Positions 37,686 to 48,500 of a stretch of 64,000 nucleotides of DNA are shown here, piece by piece. Under the pieces are notes generated by a model. The model saw only the letters and a list, made by a program, of their open reading frames with translations. It searched no databases and was not told where the DNA came from. The DNA lies in NCBI RefSeq assembly GCF_002993285.1, contig NZ_CP027433.1:1302001-1366000 (forward strand). Direction: 5' to 3'. Source of the DNA: Gordonia iterans (GTDB lineage Bacteria > Actinomycetota > Actinomycetes > Mycobacteriales > Mycobacteriaceae). The translations under genes were made by a program, and so were the position numbers. Numbering within the stretch: the stretch's first letter is position 1; each line of letters starts with the position of its first letter.

Positions 37686-38672
37686 TCAGAGGTCGATGCG
37701 GGCGAACTCGCGCAGCTTGGCGGTCTGGTGACGGGCCTCCACGTTGCGCACGGTGCCGGACTTGCTGCGCATCACCAGCGAACGGGTGGTCGCGCCGTTC
37801 GGGCGGTAGGTGACGCCGCGGAGCATGTCGCCGTTGGTCACGCCGGTGGCGCAGAAGAACGAGTTCTCGCCGCGGACCAGGATGTCGTTGGTGAGCACTT
37901 GATCCAGGTCCAGACCGGCGTCGATCGCCTTCTGCCGCTCGGAGTCGCTGGTCGGCCACAGTTTGCCCTGGATCTCGCCGCCCATGCACTTCATGGCCAC
38001 GGCCGAGATGATGCCCTCCGGCGTGCCGCCGATGCCCATCAGCATGTCGACGGTGCTGTAGTCTCCGGCGGCCGCGATGGAGCCGGCGACGTCGCCGTCG
38101 GAGATCAGGCGGATCTTGGCGCCGGCCTCGCGGATCTCCCGGATCAGGTCGGCGTGGCGGGGGCGGTCGAGCACCACGACGGTCAGGTCGGCGACGTCGA
38201 TGCCCTTGGCCGCGGCCACCGAATTGATGTTCCAGGAGACCGGCTTCTCGATGTCGATGGCGCCCTTGGCCTCCGGGCCGACGGCGATCTTGTTCATGTA
38301 GAACACGGCAGACGGGTCGTACATGGTGCCGCGCTCGGACACTGCGATCACCGCGATCGAGTTCGGGCGGCCCTCGGCCATCAGCGTGGTGCCGTCGATC
38401 GGGTCGACGGCCACGTCCACTTCCGGGCCCTCGCCGGTGCCGACCTCTTCGCCGTTGTACAGCATCGGCGCCTCGTCCTTCTCGCCTTCGCCGATCACCA
38501 CGACGCCGCGCATCGCGACGGTCGACAGGAGCTCGCGCATGGCGTCCACAGCGGCGCCGTCGCCGGCGTTCTTGTCGCCGCGGCCGACCCAGCGGCCCGC
38601 CGCCAGTGCGGCAGCCTCGGTGACGCGGACGAGTTCCATGGCGAGGTTGCGGTCCGGGGCTTGCTTCGACAT
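37686..38672 (-). CDS. glpX: Fructose-1,6-bisphosphatase, class II (GlpX)
   Basis: GlpX removes the 1-phosphate of fructose 1,6-bisphosphate in gluconeogenesis. The 328-aa protein has the metal-binding motifs [19 protein letters not shown] and [13 protein letters not shown], plus [14 protein letters not shown] [19 protein letters not shown]. It matches Rv1099c, the sole FBPase of mycobacteria. The ATG is preceded by AAGGAGCCGACCAG on the minus strand. Confidence 0.97.
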   Translation of the reverse strand: MSKQAPDRNLAMELVRVTEAAALAAGRWVGRGDKNAGDGAAVDAMRELLSTVAMRGVVVIGEGEKDEAPMLYNGEEVGTGEGPEVDVAVDPIDGTTLMAEGRPNSIAVIAVSERGTMYDPSAVFYMNKIAVGPEAKGAIDIEKPVSWNINSVAAAKGIDVADLTVVVLDRPRHADLIREIREAGAKIRLISDGDVAGSIAAAGDYSTVDMLMGIGGTPEGIISAVAMKCMGGEIQGKLWPTSDSERQKAIDAGLDLDQVLTNDILVRGENSFFCATGVTNGDMLRGVTYRPNGATTRSLVMRSKSGTVRNVEARHQTAKLREFARIDL

Positions 38673-38771
38673 CTGGTCGGCTCCTTGCGTCGTTGCTCAG
38701 GGGGTGCTCCCAGAATTCTGTCATGACCGGCGATTCGGTCCGGCCCCGGGCCGACTGCGATACTCGAGGCC

Positions 38772-39338
38772 ATGGCCGAGAAGAAACCGCGGATCCTGAC
38801 CGACAGCCGGGACATGGTGTGGTCGCTGATTCCCCTCCTGGTGATCGCTCTGGTGATCGCCGGCATCGCGGGCAGCTGCCAGTGGTCGTTCGGGGACAAG
38901 GCCGCCGAGCAGAAGATCCCGGACTTCAACAGCGCCGCCGCCTTTCGGGCCGACGCGCGGTCCATGCCGTTCCCGATCCGCGAGCCGGCAGTCCCCGCCG
39001 ACTGGAAGTCGAACTCGGGGTCCACGTCGACCATCGGCGGTTCGCTGACCAGCAACGTCGGCTGGATCACCCCGTCGGGCGCCTACGTCCAGCTGAGCCA
39101 GTCCGGCGCTTCCGAAGAAGCGCTGGTGGTCGGGCTGGGCGGGGATGCGGCCTACGGGACCGGGACGCGCGAGGTGGCCGGCACGCAGTGGGTCACCTAC
39201 GAGAACGCCGAGACCAAGCGCAAGCTCTGGCTCAGCGACCTGGGCGACGTCCGCATCGGCATCGTCAGCCGCGGCTCGGACGAGAACATGACGGTGCTGG
39301 CCGAGGCGACGGTCGACGCGGCCCCGCTGCCGAAGTAG
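38772..39338 (+). CDS. DUF4245 membrane-anchored protein (Rv1100-like)
   Basis: The 188-aa protein has one N-terminal transmembrane segment (about residues 16-36, MVWSLIPLLVIALVIAGIAGS) and an extracytoplasmic DUF4245 domain with FPIREPAVPADWKSNSGSTS and VTYENAETKRKLWLSDLG. It is divergent from glpX, as in M. tuberculosis (Rv1100). Function is unknown; the fixed position suggests a cell-envelope role. Confidence 0.88.
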   Translation: MAEKKPRILTDSRDMVWSLIPLLVIALVIAGIAGSCQWSFGDKAAEQKIPDFNSAAAFRADARSMPFPIREPAVPADWKSNSGSTSTIGGSLTSNVGWITPSGAYVQLSQSGASEEALVVGLGGDAAYGTGTREVAGTQWVTYENAETKRKLWLSDLGDVRIGIVSRGSDENMTVLAEATVDAAPLPK

Positions 39339-39360
39339 CCGCCGGCCCGATCACTTCCCG

Positions 39361-39585
39361 CTAATCCTCGGCGGAGCTCTCCAGGGCTTTCTCGATCCGC
39401 TCGGCGGCCCCCTGCAGCTGCGCCCGGCAGTGCTTGGCCAGCGCTTCGCCGCGCTCCCACAGGGCCAGCGATTCGTCGAGCCCGAGCCCTCCGTGCTCGA
39501 GCGTGGCCACCACCTGGGCGAGTTCGTCGCGCGCGGTCTCGTAATCCAGGTCGCTCACCGCGGGCGTCTCGTCGGATTCGCTCAT
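39361..39585 (-). CDS. xseB: Exodeoxyribonuclease VII small subunit
   Basis: The 74-aa protein is the small subunit of exonuclease VII. It contains the helical repeat-like core [20 protein letters not shown], then [21 protein letters not shown], diagnostic of the family. Its ATG overlaps the stop of xseA, so the two are translationally coupled. Confidence 0.95.
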   Translation of the reverse strand: MSESDETPAVSDLDYETARDELAQVVATLEHGGLGLDESLALWERGEALAKHCRAQLQGAAERIEKALESSAED

Positions 39586-40844
39586 GTCTGCCGTCCTTCC
39601 TCGGGTTCGACGACGGCGATCCGGGCGCCGTCGGCCAGCCGGATGCGCACGCGCGTGCCGGGCGGAAGCTCGTCGATGCTGCGTACGGCGTGCGCCGCGT
39701 GGCCGGGCGGACCGGGCTGCGCAGCGTCGTCGTCGAATCGCTGCACGACGGCGTAGCCGCGCGCGAGCGTCTGCGCCGGTCCAAGGGTCGCCAGGCGTCC
39801 GGCAAGCTGGTCCAGTCCATGCCGTTCGACGGTCAGGCGGTGCGTGACGCTGCGCCGCAGATCCGATCGCGCACGGTCGACGCCGGCGCGCTGCTCGTCG
39901 ATCAGCCGGTGCGGGCGGGCCAGCACCGGACGGGCCCGCAGGCCGTCGATCAGGTGCCGTTCCCGCGCCACCCAGTTGCGCAGGGCGTGCGCGCTGCGGC
40001 TGCGCAGCGCGTCGACGGCGTCGAGCTCGGCGGCCACGTCCGGCACCGCACGCTTGGCGGCGTCGGTCGGGGTGGCCGCCCGCACGTCGGCGACCAGGTC
40101 GAGCAGCGGGTTGTCCGGCTCGTGGCCGATCGCGCTGACGACGGGTGTACGGCAGTCGGCGACGGCGCGCAGCAGCGTCTCGTCGGAGAACGGGAGCAGG
40201 TCTTCCACGCTCCCGCCGCCGCGCGCGATCACGATCACCTCCACGGCGGGGTCGCGATCGAGCCGGTCGAGATGTTCGAGGATGGCCGGGACCGCGGTCG
40301 GTCCCTGCACGGGCGCCTCGGCGAGCCGGAACTGCACGCCTGCCCAGCGCGCGGTGGCCACGGCGACGACGTCGCGCTGGGCGGCGCTGCCGCGGCCGCT
40401 GATCAGCCCGACGGTGCGGGGCAGGAACGGCAACGGCCGTTTGCGGCGGGCGTCGAACAGGCCCTCGGCCGCCAGCAGCGCCTTGACCCGTTCGATTCGG
40501 GCGAGCAGCTGGCCGATGCCGACCGGGCGGATGTCGGTGACCCGCAGCGACAGCGTGCCACGGCCGGTGTAGAAGCTGGGTCGTCCGTAGACGACGACGC
40601 GCGCGCCCTCGGTCAGCGGGACGGGGCTGCGGCGCAGCAGGTCGGGGTCGCAGGTCAGCGAGAGCGAGATCTCGGCGGCCGGGTCGCGCAGCGTCAGGAA
40701 CGCGGTGCGCGTGCCGGGGCGGGCGCTGATCTGGGTCAGCTGGCCCTCGACCCAGACCTGGCCGAGACGGTGGATCCAGTCGGCGAGTTTGAGGCTCAGG
40801 GTCCGCACCGGCCACGGAGTCTCCGCGGTGTTCGGTGTGGTCAC
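39582..40844 (-). CDS. xseA: Exodeoxyribonuclease VII large subunit
   Basis: XseA with XseB degrades single-stranded DNA from both ends. The 420-aa protein has an N-terminal OB-fold ([25 protein letters not shown]) and the catalytic domain with [34 protein letters not shown] (catalytic Asp) and [30 protein letters not shown]. The coiled-coil region near residue 300 and the C-terminal domain follow. The start is GTG 40844; the open frame to 41321 is not coding. Confidence 0.97.
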   Translation of the reverse strand: MTTPNTAETPWPVRTLSLKLADWIHRLGQVWVEGQLTQISARPGTRTAFLTLRDPAAEISLSLTCDPDLLRRSPVPLTEGARVVVYGRPSFYTGRGTLSLRVTDIRPVGIGQLLARIERVKALLAAEGLFDARRKRPLPFLPRTVGLISGRGSAAQRDVVAVATARWAGVQFRLAEAPVQGPTAVPAILEHLDRLDRDPAVEVIVIARGGGSVEDLLPFSDETLLRAVADCRTPVVSAIGHEPDNPLLDLVADVRAATPTDAAKRAVPDVAAELDAVDALRSRSAHALRNWVARERHLIDGLRARPVLARPHRLIDEQRAGVDRARSDLRRSVTHRLTVERHGLDQLAGRLATLGPAQTLARGYAVVQRFDDDAAQPGPPGHAAHAVRSIDELPPGTRVRIRLADGARIAVVEPEEGRQT

Positions 40845-40849
40845 GGCGG

Positions 40850-41515
40850 CTAGGAGCCCGACTTCTTCTGGTGGCTGGCGATCCGGTTGTCGATCATCGT
40901 GACGAACGGCGTGCGGTTCTTGTGAGCGCGTTCGTAGTCGGCCAGCTCGCCGAGGTCGTCGGTGCCCAGACCGCGCAGCTTGGCGCGCAACTGGGCCAGG
41001 GTCAGCGAGTCGTACTCGAGGTAGTCGACGATCTCCGGCTGGTCGCCGGCCGGTGCGGCTGCCTCCGCGGGGGCAGGCGCGTCCGGGGTGTCGGCGGCCA
41101 GGTCGGCCGGCGGCGAGCTGTACAGCGCGAAACGGCCCGCCGCGGCGTTCGGGGGATCGGTCTCCGCAGTGCTGTCGGCCACGGCGGGCTTGCGGGCCGG
41201 CTTCCGCTTGGTCGCCTTCGCGGGCGCCGCAGGCTGCTTCGGCGCGGGCGGGATGGTGATGGCGGGCTCGTCGTCCTCGTCGAACCGGGCCCACTCGGGC
41301 TGTTCTTCGGGTTTGTCGCACCAGGGCGCGAAGAACTCGTCACCCTTGATCGCCATCTCGGCGATGTTCTGCTGCAGACGCATGCCGGCCTGCAGGCCGC
41401 GGCTGACCGCGGACATCGGGAAGGTGATGATCCGAGTCGGCAGCCGCTTGGTCTCGTCGAGCGTGGTGACCAGCACACCCGCGGCCACGCGTGCAGGATA
41501 CGGAGGACGTCTCAT
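40850..41515 (-). CDS. Lipid droplet-associated protein-like (Rv1109c family)
   Basis: The 221-aa protein has an N-terminal amphipathic region ([25 protein letters not shown], then [31 protein letters not shown]), a Pro/Ala/Lys-rich linker and a C-terminal helical domain [42 protein letters not shown]. The family is annotated in mycobacteria and rhodococci as lipid droplet associated. It is 5 bases upstream of xseA on the same strand, so co-transcribed. ATG 41515 is taken as start. Confidence 0.8.
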   Translation of the reverse strand: MRRPPYPARVAAGVLVTTLDETKRLPTRIITFPMSAVSRGLQAGMRLQQNIAEMAIKGDEFFAPWCDKPEEQPEWARFDEDDEPAITIPPAPKQPAAPAKATKRKPARKPAVADSTAETDPPNAAAGRFALYSSPPADLAADTPDAPAPAEAAAPAGDQPEIVDYLEYDSLTLAQLRAKLRGLGTDDLGELADYERAHKNRTPFVTMIDNRIASHQKKSGS

Positions 41516-41549
41516 GCTTTTACTCTGCCACACCCGTACCCTGGGGGTT

Positions 41550-42530
41550 ATGGCCGATACCGAACAGTCCCCGACGCAGGCCCCGACCAAGCGCGTCCTG
41601 CTCGCGTCGCCGCGCGGCTACTGCGCCGGCGTCGACCGAGCGGTCGAAACCGTCGAACGCGCCCTCGACAAGCACGGCGCTCCGGTGTACGTCCGCAAGG
41701 AGATCGTGCACAACCGGCACGTCGTCGACACGCTCGCCGAGCGCGGAGCGATCTTCGTCAGCGAGACCGACGAGGTGCCCGAGGGCGCTCTCGTCGTCTT
41801 CTCCGCGCACGGGGTGTCCCCGGAAGTGCACAAGACCGCAGCCGAGCGGAACCTGCGGACCATCGACGCCACGTGCCCGCTGGTCACCAAGGTGCACCAG
41901 GAAGCCAAGCGCTTCGCCCGCGACGACTACGACATCGTGCTGATCGGGCACGAGGGGCACGAGGAGGTCGAGGGCACCGCCGGGGAGGCGCCCGAGCACA
42001 TCCAGCTGGTCGACGGCCCCGAAGCCGTCGAGAACGTGCAGGTGCGCGACGAGTCCAAGGTGATCTGGCTGAGCCAGACCACGCTCTCGGTGGACGAGAC
42101 CATGGAGACGGTGCACCGGCTGCGCGAGAAGCTCCCGCTGCTGAACGACCCGCCCTCGGACGACATCTGCTACGCCACTCAGAACCGCCAGGGCGCGGTC
42201 AAGGCGATGGCACCGGACTGCGACCTGGTGATCGTGGTGGGGTCGCAGAACTCGTCGAACTCGGTGCGTCTGGTGGAGGTGGCCATCCAGAACGGCGCCA
42301 AGGCCGGTCACCTGGTCGACTACGCCAAGGAGATCGATCTCGCGTGGCTCGACGGGGTGGACACCGTGGGCGTCACCTCCGGCGCCTCGGTGCCGGAGAT
42401 CCTGGTGCAGGGCGTCCTGGACCTGCTCGCCGAGCACGGCTACCACGACGTGCAGACCGTGACCACCGCCGAGGAGACGCTCACCTTCGCGCTCCCGCGC
42501 GAGCTGCGGCCGGCGCGGAACTCGTCGTAG
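41550..42530 (+). CDS. ispH: 4-hydroxy-3-methylbut-2-enyl diphosphate reductase IspH
   Basis: IspH makes isopentenyl and dimethylallyl diphosphate in the last step of the MEP pathway using a [4Fe-4S] cluster. The 326-aa protein has the three conserved cysteines in [26 protein letters not shown] and [12 protein letters not shown], and the AHGVSP and SQTTLS motifs. It is the last gene in the syntenic block (Rv1110). It is divergent from the Rv1109c-like gene. Confidence 0.97.
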   Translation: MADTEQSPTQAPTKRVLLASPRGYCAGVDRAVETVERALDKHGAPVYVRKEIVHNRHVVDTLAERGAIFVSETDEVPEGALVVFSAHGVSPEVHKTAAERNLRTIDATCPLVTKVHQEAKRFARDDYDIVLIGHEGHEEVEGTAGEAPEHIQLVDGPEAVENVQVRDESKVIWLSQTTLSVDETMETVHRLREKLPLLNDPPSDDICYATQNRQGAVKAMAPDCDLVIVVGSQNSSNSVRLVEVAIQNGAKAGHLVDYAKEIDLAWLDGVDTVGVTSGASVPEILVQGVLDLLAEHGYHDVQTVTTAEETLTFALPRELRPARNSS

Positions 42531-42553
42531 CAGAGACTTCCTGAGGCGGACCC

Positions 42554-43951
42554 TCACCGGCGCCGGGTCAGGGCGAAGGCCGTGGCGACGACGGCGGCAC
42601 CCAGGGCCGCGGTGGCGGCGACGGCGAGCGCGGCGCGTCGGTCCGGCGATTCCGGCGAGGGGGCCGCGACCGCGCGGCGCGTCCGCGGATCCGGCAGATC
42701 CGCGGTCTCCGGCAGCTGGGCCGTCAGCGCGGCCACCGGATCGACGACTCCGAAACCGACGGCGGTGTCCGGATCGTCGCTCCCGGCCGCGGCTCCGCCC
42801 CGGGCGGTCCGGACGATCCGGTCGATCACCTGCGGAGCGGTCAGTCGTGGATACCGGGCGCGCACCAGCGCGGCGACACCCGATGCATACGCGGCCGAAT
42901 AGCTGGTTCCCGACAGCGGGCGCGGCCCGTCGTCGCCCTCGAGCGCATCTACCAGGCGGACCCGCGGACCGGTGCCGATCAGGCTGACCGCGGCGGTGCC
43001 CGGTGCGGCGACGGTGAGCCACGGTCCGCGCAGGCTGAACTCGGCGGGCGCGCCGGTGCCGGCGTCGATCGCGCCGACGGTGAGGATGTCTCGGCCGAAC
43101 CGTGCCGGAGTCGCGAGGGTCTGCGCGTTCCGCCAGGCGGCCGCGGGGGACGGCGAGGACACCGGGTTCTGCGTCCGGCAGCCGCCGTACTGGCTCAGAT
43201 TCCCGGCGGCGGCCACCACCACGACGTCTCGTCGTCGTGCCAGGTCCAGAGCGCTGACGACGGCGTCGTCGTTCAACGCGGAGGTGCCGGGAACACAAGC
43301 GACCTGGGAGATGTTGATGACGTCCGCGTCGAGTTCGACGGCCCGGACGATCGCCCGGGCGAGGGTGCTCAGCGGTCCGTAGCCGGCGCCGACGCTCGGG
43401 GCCGAGTTGCTGCGGTCGGCCCTGGCCGGCGCGTAGGCGCCGCTCGACTGGCGGATGGAGATCAGCTCGGCTTCCGGCGCCGCCCCGGCGAAGTCGTCAT
43501 ACGACGACGGCCGCCCCGCGATGATCCCGGCCACCAGCGTGCCGTGCAGGTCGCAGTCCGAGAGCCCGTCGCCGGTGTGGACGTAGTCGCCGCCGTCGCG
43601 CACCCGCGGCAGGCGCGCATGGGGAGTGACGCCGGTGTCGATCACCGCGACGCGCACGCCCGCGCCCCGGCTGAAGCGCCAAGCCTCGGGAAGGTTCAGC
43701 AGCCGGTGCCCGGGCGGCAGCGCGGCCGGGTCAGCGGTCGACGACGACGCCGGACGCGCGCAGTGGGTCCGGCGTTCGGTCGGCTCGGCGGGGCCGATCG
43801 GCTGCGCGCTCACCGGGACCAGCGCGGTGATCCTCGGCGGCTGGGCCGCGGCCGGTCCGGCCAGCAGAGCGCCCGGCGTGACCGTCGTACCGGCCAGGGC
43901 GGCAGCCCCGGCGCAGGCCACGGCCAGGCGGCATGAGAGGGCCGGGCGCAT
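42554..43951 (-). CDS. mycP: Mycosin (type VII secretion S8 serine protease)
   Basis: Mycosins are membrane-anchored subtilisins needed for the stability of type VII secretion complexes. The 465-aa protein has an N-terminal signal (LAVACAGAAALAGTTVTPGA), the triad Asp in VRVAVIDTGV near residue 104, His in DLHGTLVAGIIAG near 137 and Ser in LSGTSYSAAYASGV near 346, and a C-terminal anchor LAVAATAALGAAVVATAFAL. Cys residues near the N-terminus and in VACVPG and GGCRTQ can form the usual disulfides. Its ATG overlaps the eccD stop. Confidence 0.95.
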   Translation of the reverse strand: MRPALSCRLAVACAGAAALAGTTVTPGALLAGPAAAQPPRITALVPVSAQPIGPAEPTERRTHCARPASSSTADPAALPPGHRLLNLPEAWRFSRGAGVRVAVIDTGVTPHARLPRVRDGGDYVHTGDGLSDCDLHGTLVAGIIAGRPSSYDDFAGAAPEAELISIRQSSGAYAPARADRSNSAPSVGAGYGPLSTLARAIVRAVELDADVINISQVACVPGTSALNDDAVVSALDLARRRDVVVVAAAGNLSQYGGCRTQNPVSSPSPAAAWRNAQTLATPARFGRDILTVGAIDAGTGAPAEFSLRGPWLTVAAPGTAAVSLIGTGPRVRLVDALEGDDGPRPLSGTSYSAAYASGVAALVRARYPRLTAPQVIDRIVRTARGGAAAGSDDPDTAVGFGVVDPVAALTAQLPETADLPDPRTRRAVAAPSPESPDRRAALAVAATAALGAAVVATAFALTRRR

Positions 43952-45387
43952 CAGAGTTCGCGGACGAGGCGGTAGGCGTCGAGCAGCCAGAGGAGCAGCG
44001 GCACGATCAGCGCGATCACCGCGTACTCGGCGATCTCCAGGCTCCGGCGCTGCAACGGCGAGAAGTCGTGCCCTTCGGCGGTCGACCCGATGACGAAAGC
44101 CGTTGCCGCCACGGCGATGCCGCCGAAGAACAGAGCGGGCGGCGAGGTGCCGGCAAGCACGGCGAGAGCGCACCCGGTGCCGCCGGCGAGGAGGGCGGCA
44201 CTCTGGATCCGGTCGGCGTGCGTGCGTCCCCGCGCAGCCAGGGCCGCCCCGATCGCGCCGCAGAAGAGCAGCGACTTCACCTCGCCGTCGTAGGCGAGAG
44301 CGGTCGTCAGCACCGCGACGACGATCACGACGACCGCTCCCAGCACGATTCCGGTGAGGTAGTCGGTCGCCAGCGCAGACCGCCGCTGCAGGTCGGCCAG
44401 ATCGACGAGGGCGAGGTCGGCGATAGCCCCCACCGGATCGGGTGTCACCGCGTCGATGCCGTCGATCGGCGGGTCCGTCATCGGCGTTTCGGGGGCCGAC
44501 GGCGGCGTAGAGGGCACCGGCGGCAGCGGTAGGCGGCTCGCGGCGATCGCGATGCGGGCCGCGCTCACGGTGACGAACAGTCCGACGACAGCGGTGACCG
44601 GTGCGACCGCGGACCACTCGGAGGTCAGCGCCATGGCCGCTAGCCCGCAGACGGCCGTCAGGCCGGCCAGGGTCCCCAGGAACGCGTGCAGCTGAGGTCC
44701 GACCCCGGTGCCGCGGTGCACGATGAGGACCGACGTCAACGCGCAGACGCTGGACGTCACCACCGATGACGACGAATCCTGTGGCGGCACAAACGATCCG
44801 GCGAGCGCAGCGGACACGAAGGCGCACCATGAAAGGGTGGCTGTGCCGCGCGGATCGGCATGCAGCCGCGAGCCCACCAGCGCCGCGGCCACCAGGAAGA
44901 CAGCACACGCGGCGGCCGTCAGGCCGGTCAGTGCGGCGCTTGTCGGCGCCGCCCGTCCGGTGATCGCCGCGACGAGGGCGGCGGTGGCGCACGTCGCGTA
45001 TCCCAACAACCGGGCGGAGTCGGCGCTCCACCCGGACGAGCGGCGATCGGTGAGGTGCGCCAGACCGTCGAACACGTCGTCGACGAGCGCGCCGGGTGCG
45101 TCCGGGACGTCGTCGTGGAGCAGGAGCAGCTCGCCGTCGACCACCTGCGCCTCGGCCAGTGATCGTTCGACGGGCAGTGGTGGTGCCCCGATCCGGGTGA
45201 GTGTCCATCGGGGCAGTTCGGCGACCCGGTCGGGATCGTCGGTCACGGGTTCCGGAATCCTCAAAAGGCGCAGCACTTCCGGAATCAGCGCCGCGATCGG
45301 TGCGTGGGCCGGCAAGGCGACGTCGACCTGGGTCGATGCGCCGAGGATCGAGATCCGGACCAGCTCCGGTTCCGCCGTTACGGTCAT
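43951..45387 (-). CDS. eccD: Type VII secretion integral membrane protein EccD
   Basis: EccD forms the membrane barrel of the ESX channel. The 478-aa protein has an N-terminal ubiquitin-like domain (VRISILGASTQVDVALPAHAPIAALIPEVLRLL) and about eleven transmembrane helices after residue 125, with a cytoplasmic linker near 300. It is first in an operon with mycP and divergent from eccC, the order found in ESX-4. The start is ATG 45387, with GGGAGGG upstream. Confidence 0.93.
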   Translation of the reverse strand: MTVTAEPELVRISILGASTQVDVALPAHAPIAALIPEVLRLLRIPEPVTDDPDRVAELPRWTLTRIGAPPLPVERSLAEAQVVDGELLLLHDDVPDAPGALVDDVFDGLAHLTDRRSSGWSADSARLLGYATCATAALVAAITGRAAPTSAALTGLTAAACAVFLVAAALVGSRLHADPRGTATLSWCAFVSAALAGSFVPPQDSSSSVVTSSVCALTSVLIVHRGTGVGPQLHAFLGTLAGLTAVCGLAAMALTSEWSAVAPVTAVVGLFVTVSAARIAIAASRLPLPPVPSTPPSAPETPMTDPPIDGIDAVTPDPVGAIADLALVDLADLQRRSALATDYLTGIVLGAVVVIVVAVLTTALAYDGEVKSLLFCGAIGAALAARGRTHADRIQSAALLAGGTGCALAVLAGTSPPALFFGGIAVAATAFVIGSTAEGHDFSPLQRRSLEIAEYAVIALIVPLLLWLLDAYRLVREL

Positions 45388-45531
45388 TCCGCAAACCCTC
45401 CCCCGAGGTTCTTGATACAACCTTCACCATCGCCGTGAGGCGGTGATGGACGTCGACTCAACCACGGGTCGGCGCGTCCGCGGGGCCGTTCGGGGGAATT
45501 GCCTGCCGCCACAGACTTCGGGGGGAGTCCG

Positions 45532-48500
45532 ATGGGATCGACAGTCGCTTTTGTGCGCCGGGGGCGGCCGGCGCCGCCCGTGACGCCGGGTGGGGAACTG
45601 GCGCTGAACGCGCCGCCGGAACTCGGCCGTGCGGTACCGCAGAACATGCTCGTGCGGCTGCTGCCGGTGGTGATGGTGATCGCCGTCGTGGGGATGGTGG
45701 CGCTGATGTTCGCGACGGGAGGCCGTGGGGCACTGGCGAATCCACTGTTCTTGATGTTCCCGTTGATGATGCTGATGTCGATGGTCGGCATGCTCGCCAG
45801 CGGCGGTCGCGGTGGTCCGGCACGCTCGGCGGAGCTGAACGAGGACCGCAAAGACTACCTGCGCTACCTGGCGCAGACGCGCACCCAGGTGAGCCGGACG
45901 GCCGCGCAGCAGCGTGCGTGCGCCCTGTGGAGTCATCCGGACCCGTCGGCGATCGCGGTGTTGCTCGGCTCCTGCCGGATGTGGGAGCGGCGCCCGGCCG
46001 ACGCCGACTTCGCGCAAGTACGGGTCGGCGTGGGCACGCAGCCTCTGGCGACGGCGCTGCTGCCGCCGGAGGTGGCACCGGCCGAGGATTTGGAGCCGGT
46101 CTCGGCCTCGGCACTGCGCCGCTTCGTTCAGGCACACGCGGCCGTGCGTGAATTGCCTACGGCGGTGTCGCTCCGCAGCTTCGCGGCAATCGGACTGGAG
46201 GGTTCGCGCGAGTCGGTGCTCGCCTTGGCGAGGTCGATGATCGTCCAGCTCACCGTGCTGCACGGACCCGATCACCTGATGGTCGCGATCGTCACGGACG
46301 ATCCGCTCGGTCCGGCCTGGGACTGGGCGAAATGGCTTCCGCACGTGGGGCATCCGTCTACGCGGGATCGGCTCGGTTCGGTGCGGATGATCTACGGCGC
46401 ACTCGAGGACCTCGAGACCGACCTGGCCGGAGACCTCGCCGAGCGGGGGCGCTTTGCGCGTTCCGCGCCGCCGGCGACCGCTCGCCCGCACCTGGTGGTG
46501 CTGCTCGACGGCGGCCGGCGCACGGGCGACGAGGAGCTCGCGATCGGCGCGGGTCGCGAAGGCCTGACGCTGATAGAGCTGGATCCGGATCCGGAGTCGC
46601 TGGCTGCTCGGCGTGGCTTGATGCTGGTGGTGGAGCCCGGCTCGGTGGCTGCGCGGACGTCTGTCGGACTGGAGACCTTCGCGGTGGCCGACGGGCTCTC
46701 GACCGCGCGTACCGAAGCCCTCGCGCGGGGGCTGGCGCGTTACCGGCCGGCCAGCAGCCTTCCGGTGGCCGGGCTGGAGACGTCGCGGACAGCCAGCGAT
46801 CCGGGATTGCCTGCGCTGCTGGGTATCCCGGATGCGACGACGTTCGATCCGGCCCGTGGGTGGCGCGGACGGTCGCCGTCGGATCGATTGCGGGTGCCGA
46901 TCGGGTACACCGCCGAGGGCACGCCGGTGGACCTCGACCTCAAGGAAAGTGCGCACGGGGGGATGGGGCCGCACGGACTGTGCATCGGCGCCACCGGCAG
47001 CGGCAAGTCCGAGTTCCTGCGCACCCTGGTCGTCGCCCTGATCGCGACGCACTCGCCTGATGAGCTGAATCTGGTGCTGGTCGACTTCAAGGGCGGTGCG
47101 ACGTTCTTGGGCCTTGAGGGTGTCCGTCATGTCGCGGCGCTGATCACCAACTTGGAACAGGAGCTCGCGATGGTCGACCGGATGGCGGATGCGTTGTCCG
47201 GTGAGCTGAATCGGCGGCAGGAACTGCTGCGTTCGGCAGGCAATTTCGCCAACGTCTCGGAGTACGAGCGGGCGCGGGAGGCGGGTGCGCCGCTCGATCC
47301 GTTGCCTGCGTTGTTCGTCGTCGTCGACGAGTTCTCGGAGTTGCTGTCGCAGAAGCCGGAGTTCGCGGATCTGTTCGTGGCCATCGGTCGTCTGGGGCGG
47401 TCGCTGCACATTCATCTGCTGCTGGCTTCGCAGCGGTTGGAGGAGGGGCGGCTTCGTGGGCTCGACAGCCACTTGTCGTACCGGGTCGGGCTGAAGACGT
47501 TCTCGGCGAACGAGTCTCGGACTGTGCTCGGTGTGCCAGATGCGTATCACTTGCCGAGTACTCCTGGTGCTGCGTACTTGAAGTCCGATTCGGGCGCTCC
47601 GGTGCGTTTCAGCACCTCGTTCGTGTCGGGTCCCTATCGTCCGCCGTGTGCGGGAAAGCCTGCGGCCGGGTCTGGTGGCGGCCGTATCGGCGCCGAGGTG
47701 CTGCCCTTCACCGCCGTGCGGCGTCCGCTTCCGCTCGACGCCGCCGAACCGGAGGAAGAGAGCGTCGCAGTGGTGCCGACGTTGTTGGAGACCCTCGTCG
47801 GACGTGTGGCGGGCCACGGACCGTCTCCGCACCAAGTGTGGTTGCCGCCGCTGGAGGGTGCGGTCACCCTCGACTCGCTGCTGTTGTCTGAGGGCGGTTC
47901 GGGTGCTCTGCGGATGCCGGTGGGCGTGGTAGACCGGCCTTATGATCAGCGGAGGGACGTGCTGTGTCTTGATCTGAGCGGCGCGGCCGGCAATGCGGCG
48001 GTCGTCGGCGGGCCGCAGTCGGGAAAGTCGACGGCGTTGCGCACGCTGATCTGCGCGGCGGCCGCGACCCATACGCCGCAGGAGGTCGCGTTCTATTGCC
48101 TGGACTTCGGTGGTGGTGCGTTGGGTGCCCTCGCCGGGCTCCCTCATGTGGCCGGGGTGGCGACTAAGAGCCGTCGGGACACGGTCCGCCGGTCTTTCGC
48201 CGAGCTCAAGGCTGTGCTGTCGGCGCGGGAGGCGTTCTTCGCCGAGCACGGTCTGGAGTCGATGCGCGAGTACCGCGCCGGGTGCCGCGACGGACGGTGG
48301 GGTGCGGGGGAGGGAGTGGGTGATGACGTTCCGCGGGGCGACCTGTTTCTGGTGATCGACGGCCTCACCAGCTTCCGGACCGAGTTCGAGAGCCTTGAGG
48401 ACGAGGTGAATCACTTGGTGGCGCAGGGGCTCTCGTACGGGATCCATGTCGTGGTCGCGGCGGCCCGCTGGGCCGACATCCGGCCGGCGATGAAGGATCT

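Noticed and set aside
40845..41321. XseA extended to 579 aa
   Set aside because: The extra part is antisense or out of frame to the Rv1109c-like gene, and the family starts at the OB-fold just after 40844.
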